A DNA stretch of 64,000 nucleotides from Choristoneura fumiferana. Taxonomy: Eukaryota > Arthropoda > Insecta > Lepidoptera > Tortricidae. This document shows positions 46,980-60,924 of this stretch, one piece after another. The DNA lies in the NCBI RefSeq assembly GCF_025370935.1, contig NC_133482.1:15981269-16045268 (forward strand). The letters are read 5' to 3'. The translations under genes were made by a program, and so were the position numbers. The notes under the pieces were generated by a model that did not search any database, was not told the origin of the DNA, and saw nothing but the letters and a program-made list of their open reading frames with translations. Position 1 is the first letter of the stretch. Each line of letters starts with the position of its first letter.

Positions 46980-47119
46980 TTAGTCCTCGAATCCTTCCAC
47001 GCTCAGCAGCAGGGCGTATCCTCGTTCCAGGGTCCGTTCGATTTCACCACCCATTAGCGAGTCCACGCCTAGCTCCAAAAAAGTGGTTCCGTCTGATACC
47101 TTGCTGGGATCTTTGATGC
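46980..47119 (-). pseudogene. FAS-B ACP exon with frameshift
   Basis: The phosphopantetheine motif 'LGVDSLMGGEI' is intact, but a 1-nt deletion near 46,994 changes the reading after 'LLLSVE' and gives a stop three codons later (46,980-46,982). The last part of the ACP, corresponding to the 'IRGLTFGKLR' helix of copy A, is lost. Whether the shortened carrier folds is unknown. Confidence 0.85.
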
Positions 47120-50100
47120 CTGCAAACATGGATCTCTATATAATACAATACAATACAAACCAATACAATACAATACAATACAATACAATGACTCTTTATT
47201 GTACACCAGAAATAAGTAGTAAGCGATACAGAAAACAGGTGCACAGAGAGAAAATTACAAGGTAAGCAATAGGCGGCCTTATCGCTTAAGAGCGATCTCT
47301 TTTACCCCATCTCGAAAATACAAACTGAAACATGGATGCACAGAAAAACCAGAAAAAGAGACCAGCACTGGGAATCGATCCCAGGTCCTCTGCATCCCGT
47401 GCTGCGTGCTATAACCCCTACACCACTGCTGGACAGGAATTTTTCCTATGCATACATATCTCAGGTTGCTTATTTCTACTTTGCTACTCAAGCAGCAGCA
47501 CTAGCGACATCTATGTTCTATGATCTCTTTCATGCAACCTTTTTTACAAAAAGATGGAGGGACTAGTTTACATCAGGTAGTGCATCAACCACAGATCAGA
47601 ATATTTAAACTCGGCAAAAATACATCTACACATACACATATATCGTACCTACAAATAATACGAGTCTAAAATAAATATAGGCAGTGGGATAAACAGCAAC
47701 ATATAAATAAATAAATAAACTATGATAAGGTCAATCATTACAAGAATAATAAAAATGGGAAGAATAATATTATAATTTATTGAATCAGGAGTTACTTTGC
47801 GGAGGATCATATCAATGAACGATAAAATATTTCTCAGAGTCTCACATCTGGTAGCGGGGTGAACCGCGGTTATGTTACTCTGAGGATGAAACGAATAAGT
47901 TGAGACCCAATGAAAAAACATTATGAGGCATGGAAACATAGCAGAAAAAACTTTAGCTTACCGAGGATATTCGCGATGACGCGAACAAGGTCCTGTGATG
48001 GTTTCTTTTGCGAGGGGCATTTATCTGCCACTACCATAGCAGCAGTGACAGCATGTGGCAGAGTCATCAAGGTACCAAGTGTGGTCAGACACGAAGCTAT
48101 ACGCTGCGGCACAGTATCACCCAATACAATATCAGAAGCACCATGCGTCCTGGCAACTATTCCGACATCTCCAATGACGCCCCATTGCACAGCCAGCGTG
48201 GGCAGACCATCAGCTTGCCGCTGCTCGCAGAGCCGCTCCATGGCGCTATTGGCAAGTCCATAGTTACTCTGGCCAAGACTCCCACGCCCGCATGCTACGG
48301 ATGAGAAGACCACAAAGTAGTCCAGTTGTGGTGCTAGGTCGCGAGATGCCATATCAAGCGCGAAAGTGCCTAGAACAAAAATCACTTGAGATTGTGCGTT
48401 ACACTCGTATCATAAAGGTATCTAAATTAGAACTATTAGGTAGTTAAATATTAAGCATAAGGCATTTTTAGATCAACTTAAGTAGTAAATTCTAAATATA
48501 CAAACAAAAGAATCCTCTTGCAATAAAAATAGGGATTTGGTAAGAATTCAAAATTAAGCTGCGGCCAAACCGCTGCTTAAAAAACGGTGACGGCATGGAA
48601 TCGCAGTGACGCACCATATGCGCACCATTTTTATCGCATGCTCTCCACGCTGCTGCTTAAAGTACGGAATCGCAGTGATGTGCCGTAAACGTCAGGACTT
48701 TACCGAACAAAAGTCTTAACGTTTCCGGCAACGGGATTACGCATCGCGTTTGCGTATTTTAAGCAGCGGTGTGGAAAGCAGGAAAAAAATGGTGCGCACA
48801 CGATGCGTCACTGCGATTTCGTACCGCCACTGTTTTTTAAGCAGCGGTGTGGCCGCTCCTTTATGCGGTTGATAATTTTATGAGAACCATTTTTTTTGAG
48901 TTCATTCAGTTCATTATCATCATATCAGCCGTAGGACGTCCACTGTTGGACGTAGGCTTCCCCCATATACAGGCCAGGCAAATGAGGGCAATTAAGTTAT
49001 TACCGAGCAACTAACCATTTATTTTTGGTTTCGCGACAGCTTGAAAAGTTTCTGGTGTCAAATTCTCAAGAAAAGCATCGTGCCATACAGCAGCCAGGTT
49101 GAAAATAGCACCGACGGGCGCCGCATGCGTCGCGTCTTCTAGCAGCGCGCGCGCACCAGCTACAGTAGTCACGTCTGAAGTTGACACGTCTACTCGTATG
49201 CCTTTTTCACGCCATCTGTAAACACAAACACGCGATACCAGTGACCGCACCATCATTGTCTCTGAAATCTACCGTCTGTGAGATATGATAATAAACAAGC
49301 ACAATCCTACTCAAAGAAACCGAGCTCGTGTTAGAAATTCCTCTTCCTGCAAGGTATTAACCTCACAGTTGTTCAGCGGGGTATAGGGAGGGCTATGCTT
49401 GGGGTTATACCAGATCGAATCGGAAATGAGGAGATACGTAGAAGAACCTCGTTGAGTTTCTTGCCGGATTCTTCTCAACAGAGGTTTTTCCGAACCGGTA
49501 GTAGATTTTTTTAGACATTCATAAGTGCTTGTTATAGCCTAAATTGAATAAAGGTATTTTGACTTTGACTTTGACTTTTTGAACGAGGGTAACCGACATA
49601 GCCAAGCGAGTTAGCTCATTGACGTGGCAATGGGCAGGTCATATAGCACGGAGAACGGCCTTTTGGGGCCGAAAAGTTCTCAAATGGAGACCGCAGATCG
49701 GCAAGCGCAGCGTAGGACGCCCACCAACGAGATGGATGGATGACCTGGTTAAAGCCACGAGTTCATGGTGAATGCAGCCCGTTCCCAATCGAAGCAACTG
49801 GAGGTATATGGGGGAGGCCTCTTTGTTTAACGGTAGACGTCACGACTGATATAATGATGATGAAGGTTTTACAGACCAGTCACCTGGCCCGGTGACGCAT
49901 TCAGATTAGCTCTGGTTTAGCGACTGCCGATGGATGGCATTCATCATCATCATCATGTCAGCCGAAAGACGTCCACTGCTGGACATAGGCCTCCCCAAGG
50001 CTCTCCACTCAGACCGATCTTGTGCTTTCCGCATCCACCGCGATCCCGCGATCTTAACCAGGTCGTCGCGCCATCTTGTTGGAGGCCTACCGACAGCTCG

Positions 50101-53100
50101 TCTCCCGGTCTGCGGACGACATTCGAGAACCTTCTGACCCCATCGGCCATCAGTCCTGCGAGCAATGTGCCCCGCCCACTGCCACTTCAGTTTCGAAATC
50201 TTCGAGCTATGTCGGTAATCTTAGTTTACTGCGGATATCATCATTCCCTGAGCTATGTCTGAGTGATGGATGGATTATGTGGATGGATTGATGATGATTC
50301 CTTTTTGCACAATCGTTTTTTCTTTTCGTTTCAAGAGAAGAAGCCTTTGTTGTTAGGTACACAAAAATGTGGGTGTGAGGTACCTGCGAATGCACCAGGC
50401 CTGGTAGCCGGTACGTACGCCGCTGCGAGAGTTGAACACGAGCGTACGCGCACCTCGTTTTATTAGCCAATCGCCTAGCTCAAGCCCGAAGCCGCCTAGA
50501 CCGCCTGCAAACAAATATAAAATCCTTCCAAAAATTCTTACTTTGATATTATAAATGTGAAAGTAGCTCTGTATGTCTGTTACTTTTTTACCCTTCAACC
50601 GCTGAACCGATTAAGACGAAATTCGGTATGGAGATAGTTGTAGTCATGAGTAAGAACATACGCTACTTTTTATCCTATAGATAGCGATAAGCGAATTCTA
50701 CGCAGACGGAGTCGCGGGAAACTGCTAGTACGCTATAAACAACGTGCCAAGTCTCGAATGAGATGATTTAAATATAAAACCTAAGCATAAAAATTTCACT
50801 TTTAATACAATTTTTTTTGCTGACTGTACTTTTTGTTTACTGTACTTGCATTATCACCCAAACTACATTTGCATACTAAATTTCAAGTCGATGCTATTAA
50901 CCGTTGAAGAGTTCCGCCCTGCGGAGGCGATCCTGGCTGGACTACCAGGATGTCACTCCAAGATTATTGTATTGTCACGCGATTTACATAATTATTCCAA
51001 ATTTCAAGTCCATTTTTCTACTAGAAGTAGGTCAAATTTAACTTGCAAGATTTGATTACAGACAGACAGATAGACAACGGGACAGGTGGAACTAAATAAA
51101 AGCTTGTAAAAATTTTACGATTTATTATGATTAATTACAAGATGACACTCACCCACCAGCACGCAACTCTTAGCGGGGTGCATGTAAGTGCGCGGCAGCG
51201 CCGGCAGCAGGCACGGCGGCGGCGGGTGCCCGCTGCTCTCTTCATCACGGATACGAATAAGCACCTTGCCAATATGCTTGCCAGTTGCCATATACCTAAA
51301 ACAATTTTCAGATTAAAATCAAATCTGAAGATTGTACGATTGAGTAATTCAATTATAAAAAAATACAAAATTTTCACCTAAAAGCCTGTTCGAGCTGAAA
51401 ATCCGCGTATTCGATTGCAGGCAGTGGACGAACAGCACCATTGATGATTCCTTCAGAAACACAACGCACAACTGCTACTTTCTCATGGTTATTTTGACTT
51501 CCACCCAACAGCGCATCCAGAAGAATCCCATGTACTGTGGTATTTTTAAGCAGTACAGCCATACTCAGTAGTGAACCAGCACTAAGATCTACTTTACCAA
51601 TCTCTAAAAAGCGGCCGCCTTCCGCCAAACAGCGCAGTGAGGCTTGCAACTGGTCACCGGCCAGTGAGTTAAGTACCATGTCGACACCTCGACCGCGCGT
51701 GCGTTGTAGCACTAGCTGCTCAAAGCTGCAGTCGCGTGAGTTGCCAATATGCTCATCGGGAAGCGCTGGATAACGGTCGCGTAGAAAAGCTCGCTTCGCA
51801 GGCGAGCCTACGGTCGTGTATACAGTGCAGCCGGCGTGCAGTGCAATAGAAATGGCGGCTTGCCCGACACCGCCCGCGCCCGCGTGCACTAGCACGGTGT
51901 CACCGCGCTTCATGTTTCCGCGCACCGCTAACGCGTAATACGCCGTCGCGTATGCCACTGGAACCGTAGCTGCTTCTTTCAGTGACCAATCAGCTGGCAC
52001 ATCCCACATAAAGCCCTCGTCAGCGAGCACAGTAGTAGCAAGACCCTTTGCTGCCACCATGCCCATCACATGCTTGCCTGATGAGAGACGCCCGCTGAAC
52101 TCTATTCCCAGGATGCATTCCTGCGATACAAAGAGATCATTTGGTGTGCTATACTACAAGTATTAAAAGAGCGAAAAACTGGGTGGGAAGACAGCATTCA
52201 CCTGACCCGCGAGATTGCCAGGCAATGAGTCAAGCGGCAGTTTTCCAGTGGCTACCATTATGTCACGAAAGTTAAGAGGTGCATAGTAAACATGGCATAG
52301 GTTGGAGGGCGCCGCTTGTGGCGCTGTGGTCGCGTACTGAAGGTCACTCTGTATCCAGCGTAGCGATGATAAATCGCCGCGTGTCAAAATGTCGACATAT
52401 GCATGCTCCATCTAGAAAAAAGAAAATCATTAAATGGCAAAAGCGATAAAGGAAACAGTTCTGAGGGGAATCAATCTTACCTGGACCTGTCTGTTAGCTG
52501 GGTCTTCAAGCCGCAAGTGGCGGTAAGTACCCCAAATTCCAGCCCTTAGTACGTTGAATGTAAGGTCTAGTTGAACTTGTGCGTAGTAGGCGGGTGCGGC
52601 GGGGTCAAAAACATCCTTGGCGTTGGGCAGATAGTAAACTCGCATCTTATCACCGCCTACCTCGCGGCGCAGGCACGTACCCAGACCGAGCACGCCACTG
52701 GCTGCATCGCGTGACCACACATATACACGCAACTCCTCGCTCTCGGCGCGCTTCATGGCATCGCGCAGCGCTTCTATCCACGCGAAATCATCATCACGTA
52801 CTTCTAGAATGATGTGTGTGGCGGGAAGCGCGGAGGGGCGACGGAGTAGCACGTATTCGCAAGCCACCGAGCGCTGCCGTGCTACTGCAACCAAGCCAGC
52901 GCCTTCCAGTACCGCGGCTGCGCCTGGGTTATCCAATGCATATGGGGGCTCCTCCAACAGTACATGTCCATGTGCGTCTAACATTGTAGTAAGCTCGCGA
53001 AGTACCCCTGCATCGTGTCGCACCAAAACGTTCGCACCAAGCACCAACTGGTATTTCAAGTCCGGCAACTCCTTATTTAATACCTAAAAAGACAAAATCA

Positions 53101-56100
53101 CATGTATAACTTGTACCTGTGTATGTGCGTGTAACCTGTGCATGTGTAACTGCTGTTATAAATAAATGATTTTCTTTCTTTCTTTCCATCACGTCGCTGG
53201 TTACAGCAATCCTAAAGCGTATTTAGACTTTTCCCTCTCCCAAAGCTCGCATTGTTAGCAGTTTTTGTGCTAAGGTAAAAAAACTTAAAGACCAGAGCGA
53301 GAGATTAAATGTCCATAATGTAATAATTTCTTTAATGGCACACACTGCGCCGGAGATGTGTTTTGCAAGTACCTTTACTCTAAGTAGGTTTAGAGTGGCG
53401 GCGTAGTCAGCGGCGTTAGGGCCCGCAGCCAGGCTCGCCTCGACGCGAACCTGCGGCTCGGAGTCCAGTATTGGCAGCACGAGTGGCAGCAGCAGGTCAC
53501 TAGCGGGCCGGCCCAGCGCGACCTCTGCCACTCCAAGACGCCGAGTGTTGCTGTTTTCAAAAACCAACTGTAGTGCGACGATGAGTGCACTGCACTTAGA
53601 GAGAGTGGCATCTACAGAAGCGCCGCATGTGTTGTCTAGCGGTATAAACTCGTATTTCTCTAACTTAGGTGCAGCCTGATCGTTAGTGCGGTGTGGTGCT
53701 AACGAACTTTTGATTCCACGCAGTTCCACGCCGCCAGCAATAGTTACGAACAGATCCTTGTACCGGCGTATAGGCAAGTTACCACCGCTAGTTGCAGCAG
53801 CTACGGCTGCTTTTTGTGCTGTTGGGTCGATGAGCACACGCTGTATACGCGTAAGCACCTTCGATTCGCGCATGTTTTCAGCTATGATTTCAAACTGCAG
53901 CATGCTGTCTATAAATGAAATCCAGTTGTTCTGCCAGCTAAGCAGGCCTACCGTAACATTGGCATTTGATTGAAGGACACCACGAAACACACCCTGGTAA
54001 TTGTAACCCCGTAGACGTAGCTCTTTATAAACGTCGTCCGCGTCGAGCGACGGTATGTCTTCCACAAGTGCGTCATTGCCGAGCAAGGCGACAGGCAAGC
54101 GCTCAGCAGCTGGATCAGTCACAAGGCGCGCGCGACCAGTCGCCACGACATCTCCTCCCTCGCATACTTCGAAGTTCCCACTGTTGCTTAGTAGCGTGAC
54201 GAGGAAGCGAAGCGGTGCGTCTCGGGGCACGATGGTGGCACGCCGAAACTGGATGTCCTCCAGGACCACGGCTACCTCTTCCATGTTTAAGTTGTTGACC
54301 TTAGCCACCGTATGCCACACCATCGTCTGTTGGGCAATATAATCGCTTATTACAGGCCAGATAAAAGCAACCCCCATGCTCGAATCCGCGAAGGAGGTTC
54401 GCTTCTATCTAAAGCTGACTAAATGGTTCAACGCAAAGCTTGTCATAATATGACGAACGTAAAAATATGTCCAATACTAACCGCAGCGATCATCCCAGAA
54501 TGTTATTATAATTTATAATAGTCTTTGAACACTTCTTATGACTTGTCACATATCTCTTATAAGAGCGGGCAGTTACTTAGCATGCAATACTCGAGTATCA
54601 ATCAAATATAATCATTAGCATTAGTGTAATGATAGTGAACATCTGTTAATTAGGTAATCAAAAATATCTTCACAGCCACTTACCAGGTAACCAGCGCCAG
54701 GGAAGAGAACGCATCCATCAATATTGTACCCCTCTAGAAAAGCTTGGTCCGGCTTGCCAAGATTGAACTCGATTACGCTCTCGCCAGTACGCGGTGCCGA
54801 CTTGTAATTAGCCACCAACCACTCCGTAGAATGGTCCCATTCGATGGCTGAAGCGAGCGTTGGCGTACCGCGCGATACAGGCCATGATACTGGTGGGTAC
54901 AGCGATGACACGCGTGGCTGCGCGCCCGCAGTGTACAGCCGGCCCAATGCCTGCAGGAGATGCGACAGCGGATCTGGATGCTCTCGTCGTACTAAAGGCA
55001 CGTGCTTGGCGGATGGTAGCGCCCGCCGTAATACAGGGTATAACCACGCGTGTGGTGCTATTTCCACTACTATAGCATGCTCCGGTACCGCTCGTAGTGC
55101 GTCGGCAAACAGCACTGGTGATAACAGATTGTGGATTTGGTATTCCGCGCTGCACAGCTTGCCTGCAACAGTCACGTCCAATTTTAAGTTACTTAATAGA
55201 TTCTAGATCACTAGACTTATTTAATTTTTTTTTCAAGAATTTTTGAATATTTCCGCTACAAAAGTCTTCACTTCATGCTTTAACTCACCCCATTCTGAGT
55301 CTTGATGATCTGGACCCAGCGACGAGGAGATCCAGCGCGAGCTGCGCGCGCGCGGTTTCGGTATAATCTCCAGCAATTTGGTGCGCATTTGCTGCACTGA
55401 AGCTGCGACGTACTTGGTGTGAAAAGCTATACCAGAGCTGTTGACGTTGCTAACGAACACATGCTCGGTTTTGAGTTTGGCAACGAATTCCTTCACGGAA
55501 TCTAGTGCACCAGATACCTACGGAAAGACGTAGTGGTAATGAACAACTTACAGTATAAAGTGTACTGTACAAGTAAGATTTGAAAAATAATTATGGAAGT
55601 ACTAATGCGCGTTTTGTACGTTTGATTCAGGTGGGCAACTAGGATATTGATACAAATTATTGCGTGCGCTGTGGACATAAGGTCAGTATAGAGTGAATGT
55701 TCCTATAAAGGCTTTACTGGTTAAAACTGAATAAAACGTAAATTTGTATGTATTATACGCACAAGGTAAAATTGCAGGCAAAAGCTAGTTTTCAATATTT
55801 TAAGTAACACAAAAAGATCTTTGATATAGAATATTTTTCATCCGGTAAACAGATAAGTGAAGGTGGGCTTTGTACGTATCCTGTAACCATTACTGGCGCC
55901 AGTTACGCTTGTTTCAGGAACCCGCCTCTATTGGCATCTCACCGTGACACTTTCTGTGAAGATGTGGCAGCTAGGGAAGACGTCGGGTGGGCAGCGTCGC
56001 GCGGCCTCTTCCCACGTCAGCCCCACGGCGGCCATCGCACCCGGCGGCAGCGCCGCCTCCGCTATGCTGCGCGCGCGCCAGTACGTGCAGAGTACTGCTT

Positions 56101-58794
56101 GTTCTGCTGTTAAGCAGTCGTCTGCGTATGCACAACCTGCTCATAATGTCAAAAAGACAGGCGTTTTAAGACATATTCATAGATGAGAAAAAAAATAAAA
56201 GAAAAATGTAACGTACTACATAAAACCATGAAAATCATTTTCTGCTGGTTTGAAGTGATAAACTCACCATTTTCGCCAACAGAAAGGCCCACGATCCCAT
56301 CAGGACGCACGCCTACTTCTTTCAGCACGTCGACCAACGCAACTTGGACGGCCGTGACTGATACCATCGAATTAATTACATAGTCTAAAGCGGCCTCAGA
56401 AGCTTCGGTCAGAACGTGCAGGAGGTCAAAGCCTAATGGACGAAGTGCTGCTGCCGAGCGCGCTATACTAGCTGCAAAGGCAGGCAGTCGCATCAAGCTT
56501 TGCCCCATTCCAGGCCATTGTGTGCCCATGCCGTCGAAAACGAACCATATTGGGCGCGTCTCTGTTCTTTCAATCTGATAACAAACGGGTACGTATTTAA
56601 AATAGCTAAAGAGTACACAGGTAATATCAGATCGGGAAATATACTAGTATTGCTCGGGCAGACCCAGCCAGTGTAGACGTTACCTTCTTCGTTTCCAATA
56701 CAGGCGATGCATCGCGCTTGAGATTCAACACGGCATAGCCGCGATACGTGTGTCGCGGAATAGCCCTCGCATGCACTGCATCCAACAAAGCATGGAGCTC
56801 AGCGTCCTGTGGATGATCCGCTGCTAGCCTCAGAAGCCGCAATACCGCAGCGTCGGTTCTTCCCGAAGCCAGCACAAGTCGTGGCGCGGGGTAGGCCGCT
56901 GGTGGCGGCCGCTCGCCGCTCTGCGACTCTAAGATGACGTGTGCATTGGCGCCGCCCAAGCCGAAGGTGTTGACAGCGACCAGCCCACCCTGCCACGGCG
57001 TGTTGCAGTCCACCACCTAAAGTGTAAAAGGTGTAAAGGTCATGTTAACATCAAAACACTATTATTAAGAAAGATAAATGTATGTCTAGAAGTACATGTG
57101 TACCTTGATACGACCGTCGCTAAGCGCAGGAATGTCAGGGTTGGGTGTACAGTAATGTAGGTTTCCTGGGATGATTCCACGCTCCATTGCCAGCACAACC
57201 TTGGCAATTGAGCAAAGGCCCGCTGCCGCCTCTGAGTGACCCATGTTGGACTTGACAGAGCCTATCAAGAGAGGCATAGTGCGATCCTCACAGAACAGCT
57301 CAGCGATTGCGTTGACTTCTTCCGGATCACCGACTTTAGTGCCAGTACCGTGTGCCTCAAAGTAAACGACATCTTGTGGCCGTAAGCGTGATTCCTTGAA
57401 CGTTTCTAGTGCAAGCTGATGCTGCATGGCACCTGAAGGAGACATAATGCCTTGCTCTTTGTAACCGTCTGAATTTGTACGCACACCGCGCACTGTGCAG
57501 TACAGTCGGCGGCAGTCGCGGCGTCGCTGCAGTAACACAGCCACGGCAGCTTCAGACCGCACGTAGCCGCGTCCGTTCGCATCGAACGCAGCGCAACGAC
57601 CCTCCGGCGACATCACGTTTAACCGTTCGAGCGAATTAGATGGCAAAAGACAAAGATTCGTACCAGCGACGATAGCAGCGTCGCATTTTCCAGCACGGAT
57701 ATCCTCAACAGCGTGAGCGAATGCATACATTGAGCTAGAGCAGGCGGTGTCAATGGCGTAAGATGGCCCTTTAAAATCGAAGGTGTATGATACACGATTC
57801 GAGAACATGAAACGTGCGCAGCCAGTGAGTTCATAGCCATGGATCAATTCCACGTCAGAGTGCAATAATATTGCGCCGGTATCCGAGCTGGTGACTCCCA
57901 CGTATACGCCGGTTCGCGATTCACGAAGATCATCGGGATTGAAGCCGGCATCCACGATGGCCTCGTGGGTTAGCTCTAACAGCATACGTTGCTGTGGGTC
58001 CATGAGGTCTGCCTGCTTAGGATTTACACCGAAGAACGCGGCGTCAAAATGCGCGAGATTCTTAAGCTTGCCGTTGCGCTGTGGCAGACCCTGCAACCCT
58101 GTCAAAACTCATAATATACTTACCTACTTAAATCAGATTTTTGACATTGAAAACTTTTTGTTAACTTTTCATAAGTTATGCTGTAGCGTATGCCACCTTT
58201 ATTTTAAGTTTTATTATTAGTGAAAGAAGTGTGTATGCTATGCAGCAATCAAGATACATATAATTTATCCTTTCCATATTTGTCAGAAATCGACTTTCTA
58301 TTAAAAAACTGTCTTTTATAATCGAGATAAAACATGTTTAATTTATTGATGGCAAACTTTATTTTGGCATTTACAATTTAAAATATTATTTTACAGAGAG
58401 AATACTGTTTTCGTATGCATCATAGCAGTTATCTTATTATTCGTCGGGGCCAGCGAAATTTTTAAAAAGTGACCTTGAAATAATAGAGCGCGTCAGATAA
58501 TATAGGCAGTTCAGCTTGATGTCCTAGTCGTCCTAATTAAAATCTGACAATGATATGGAGGGAATTCGTTGATCTGACAAGATGAAAAAAAATTTTTGGT
58601 TGTTTATACGTAGAAGTAGGTAGGTAGGTAGAAGGCAGAGGTGACTCACCAGGCGGACGGTCGTCAGCAGTGACCAAGTCTACTCCATCAAATAGATTTT
58701 TTGCGAACTCCTCGATGTTTTCAGACCCGGGCAGTCTGCCTGACAGTCCCGAAAGGACAACGTCTTCGCCCGCATCACAGTTCTTCGTTGGCAT
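46980..58794 (-). CDS. FAS-like megasynthase, copy B (ACP exon frameshifted)
   Basis: Near-identical partner of FAS-A on the opposite strand, convergent with it. Exons, from the start codon: 58650-58794, 57104-58098, 56684-57016, 56268-56574, 55943-56136, 55289-55517, 54684-55162, 53373-54326, 52481-53083, 52202-52411, 51378-52120, 51153-51295, 50384-50504, 49016-49215, 47962-48369, 46980-47119. Exons 1-15 have exactly the lengths of FAS-A and all splice sites are GT/AG. Only about ten residues differ, e.g. A15S, E44D, H51Q, S144R, D878E and three in exon 8. It has the same Leu in MAT and Tyr in DH. The last exon has lost one base near 46,994 (gtggaagag in A, gtggaagg in B), giving a stop at 46,980 and a protein of 2,067 residues that lacks the end of the ACP. 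It may be an allele of FAS-A, a recent duplicate, or partly a sequencing error near a contig end. Confidence 0.9.
47143..47432 (-). mobile_element. tRNA-like SINE with pentanucleotide tail in FAS-B intron 15
   Basis: Counterpart of 31,897-32,190, reversed: head at 47,362-47,432, (tacaa)n tail at 47,143-47,190. Shared insertion. Confidence 0.62.
47962..51295 (-). CDS. FAS-B ketoreductase domain (exons 12-15)
   Basis: Same cofactor loop and Ser/Tyr catalytic residues as copy A. The introns carry the same RTE fragments, MITE and repeat as copy A, at matching positions, with microsatellite length changes. Confidence 0.9.
48561..48856. mobile_element. MITE in FAS-B intron 14
   Basis: Counterpart of 30,473-30,768, with the same inverted ends and a few substitutions (e.g. 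'cttaaagtacgg' where A has a t). Confidence 0.75.
49585..50245 (-). pseudogene. RTE LINE fragments in FAS-B intron 13
   Basis: Counterparts of the two fragments at 29,475-29,752 and 29,100-29,420. The larger one (49,937-50,245) is on the minus strand, the other (49,585-49,860) reads on plus. Both are broken. Confidence 0.65.
51378..53083 (-). CDS. FAS-B pseudo-methyltransferase and enoyl reductase (exons 9-11)
   Basis: Translations of exons 9, 10 and 11 appear identical to copy A, including the NADPH loop 'HAGAGGVGQ'. Strong identity over 1.5 kb of coding DNA supports a very recent separation or allelism. Confidence 0.9.
53373..55162 (-). CDS. FAS-B dehydratase domain (exons 7-8)
   Basis: The HxxxGxxxxP position again holds Tyr ('EGYNIDGCVLFPG'), with the neighbouring residue Glu where A has Asp. 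The DxxxQ motif is intact. Exon 8 has three residue differences from A (Ala for Ser in 'SNANVT', Met for Thr in 'ENMRES', Ala for Glu in 'QKAAVA'). Confidence 0.88.
55289..56574 (-). CDS. FAS-B malonyl/acetyl transferase domain (exons 4-6)
   Basis: Coding sequence keeps the nucleophile context GLSVGE with Leu before the Ser, and the partner His. Intron 5 (55,518-55,942) differs from copy A by small substitutions and about 40 extra bases near 55,700, one of the larger intronic differences. Confidence 0.88.
56684..58794 (-). CDS. FAS-B ketosynthase domain (exons 1-3)
   Basis: Same catalytic Cys-His-His as copy A. It has Arg at residue 144, where A has Ser, and the stronger donor gtgagt after exon 1. 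Residue 51 is Gln in B and His in A. Confidence 0.9.
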
Positions 58795-60924
58795 CTTACC
58801 TGCTAGAATTCTGGAAAAATATGACTCTTTATGCTAAGTATAAGAAGTCTTGGGCACTATTTTTAATGTGTATAAATAAAAAATGTAAACTACTAGCGAT
58901 CCGGCCCGGCTTCCCACGGGCAACATTTAAAAAAAAAGTACATTTTTCAGCTCCATTTCCTAAAAACTACACCCGAGCCGCGCGAAGCCACGCGGCGACT
59001 GTTTAAATGCATTTTTTGGTGAGATTGATATTTTTAGATTAGTAATATCTTTTGAATGGAATGTCCGATTTGAATGATTCAAGAAGTAATCTAGAATCGC
59101 TACTGTACACAAATAATGACTGTGCACAATGGCGAATGTGGTGAAATACTATTGTGTGGAATTCAGATTGTGCAGAATTGCGAACAGGAAGAATCGATAT
59201 TGGCATGAACATCGATGAATCCGTATTAAAGCAGTCTAGAATATGAAATGATTTATTGGATAAGGATTAATACAAAGGTATGGTCTGATCTGTCCGTCTG
59301 TAATGTGTGTCCGTCTGGAATAATATTTACCAAAAAGAGTGACGAGTCTCGGTGAACTTTAAAGTTTTATTCTTTGTCCAGATTTCACGGCATCCGTTCA
59401 CAAATCAGTCGTTCGTGTATCGGCGTAAAGAAATACCTTTTAAACGTTATTTATTTTGTGTCGGTGTTTATATTACACGGACCGATTTAGATGTACAATT
59501 AGTGCGGTACGGCATGGAGGATTGTGATGTAGGAGAAAGTAATTTTAACTTGTGTCTCATGCTATTTAATACATACTTTGAACTTTCACGATAGTGGCAG
59601 CACGAATTGGCGGCAAAAAAAAAAGAATTGGCAACACATTTCATACATTACGTAATTGGGGGCACACACAAGCGTACACACACACACACACACATACTCA
59701 GACAAATGTGAGCCTGTGTGCAACCCCACATGCAAGCACGCACAGACTTCTCACGATATTTACTGGAACTGTTTACTTTACAATGCCAGGCTTTGCAGGA
59801 CACAAACACATCGCTTTCCAGCCCTAGAAGTGTACCTACTAAAGGAACTAGCCTGTATACCGCTGGCAGGTGGTAAAACTGACCACCTGGCACGCTAGAT
59901 TGACTGTATTATGTATAATGATAGTATTTTTGTATTGTATGATTCTAGAATTTGATTTTAAAAGAGTTTGACAGATTGCTCCCGACGACGGCCTGAGCGG
60001 CTGGACCTATCTCTGTAAAAATATATTTATAACTACAATAATATAAAGCAAGTACTGAAGAAATGTCATTTTTATTTGAATTGAGTTTAAAGTCACGCGC
60101 GTAGATCCCCTTTACCTAATTTCTTACCAAGTTACAGTCCCCACAGTACCTAGCATGTATAAATTCCAAAATGCACCGAATTTCCTTTTTTTTTAAACGT
60201 TCACCAACTTTTCAGAACGAAAAATCAATATTTTAAGTTGGCACCAGTGTAACCACATAATTACGTTTTGAATATTAGAGAGCGGAAGATTAGGCCTTGT
60301 CCACATTTGCGGACATGCGATCCGCTCGTTTACCAGTGTGCACCGGGCTTTATCAGGGTTTTATTTATTTTACCAACTGGTGTCGATTAAATGCAGAATG
60401 TATTAATCATCTTTTCAGAATGCTTTCGTTGGGGCGATTGAACTTTAAATTACTTAACAGTTCTAGACTGCTAGACTTTGTTCTTTTGCCTTTTAGTTTT
60501 TATTAAAAAATATTTTATGTCAGTCTTTTTTTTAATTATTGACAGATACTGTCAAATATATTGTCGTATCGACTGCACCAAGACTGCACCCTAGTCTGTA
60601 TTTATGGCACTTTGTTGATTATATTTACCACAAGCTTTACGATGACGAAAAACATCTCAAGGAAAGGTTTCCTTGCAATATACAGGTGTATACACACCCG
60701 CTAAGCAATCCAATGGTGTGAACTTCCCCATGCACTGGATTAGTCCAAGACCTATCAACTGAGAGCAACCTACCAACCTTACCTGCCTAGGAGTGAATGT
60801 ATCCATATAAGTTGCAGGGATACTACGAAAATCGAAAATCGAAGTTGGTATCGTACCTACCTTCCCTCTCACTCTCGTATTTAATAATATAAGCGATTTT
60901 CGAATTTCGTAGTAGCTCTGCTGA
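58795..60924 (-). other. Upstream region of FAS-B
   Basis: Counterpart of 18,386-20,519, including the splice-like 'ctag' then 'caggtaag' before the ATG, the decayed SINE body (60,625-60,760) and a (ca)n stretch at 59,662-59,695 that is longer than in A. No separate gene recognised. Confidence 0.45.
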
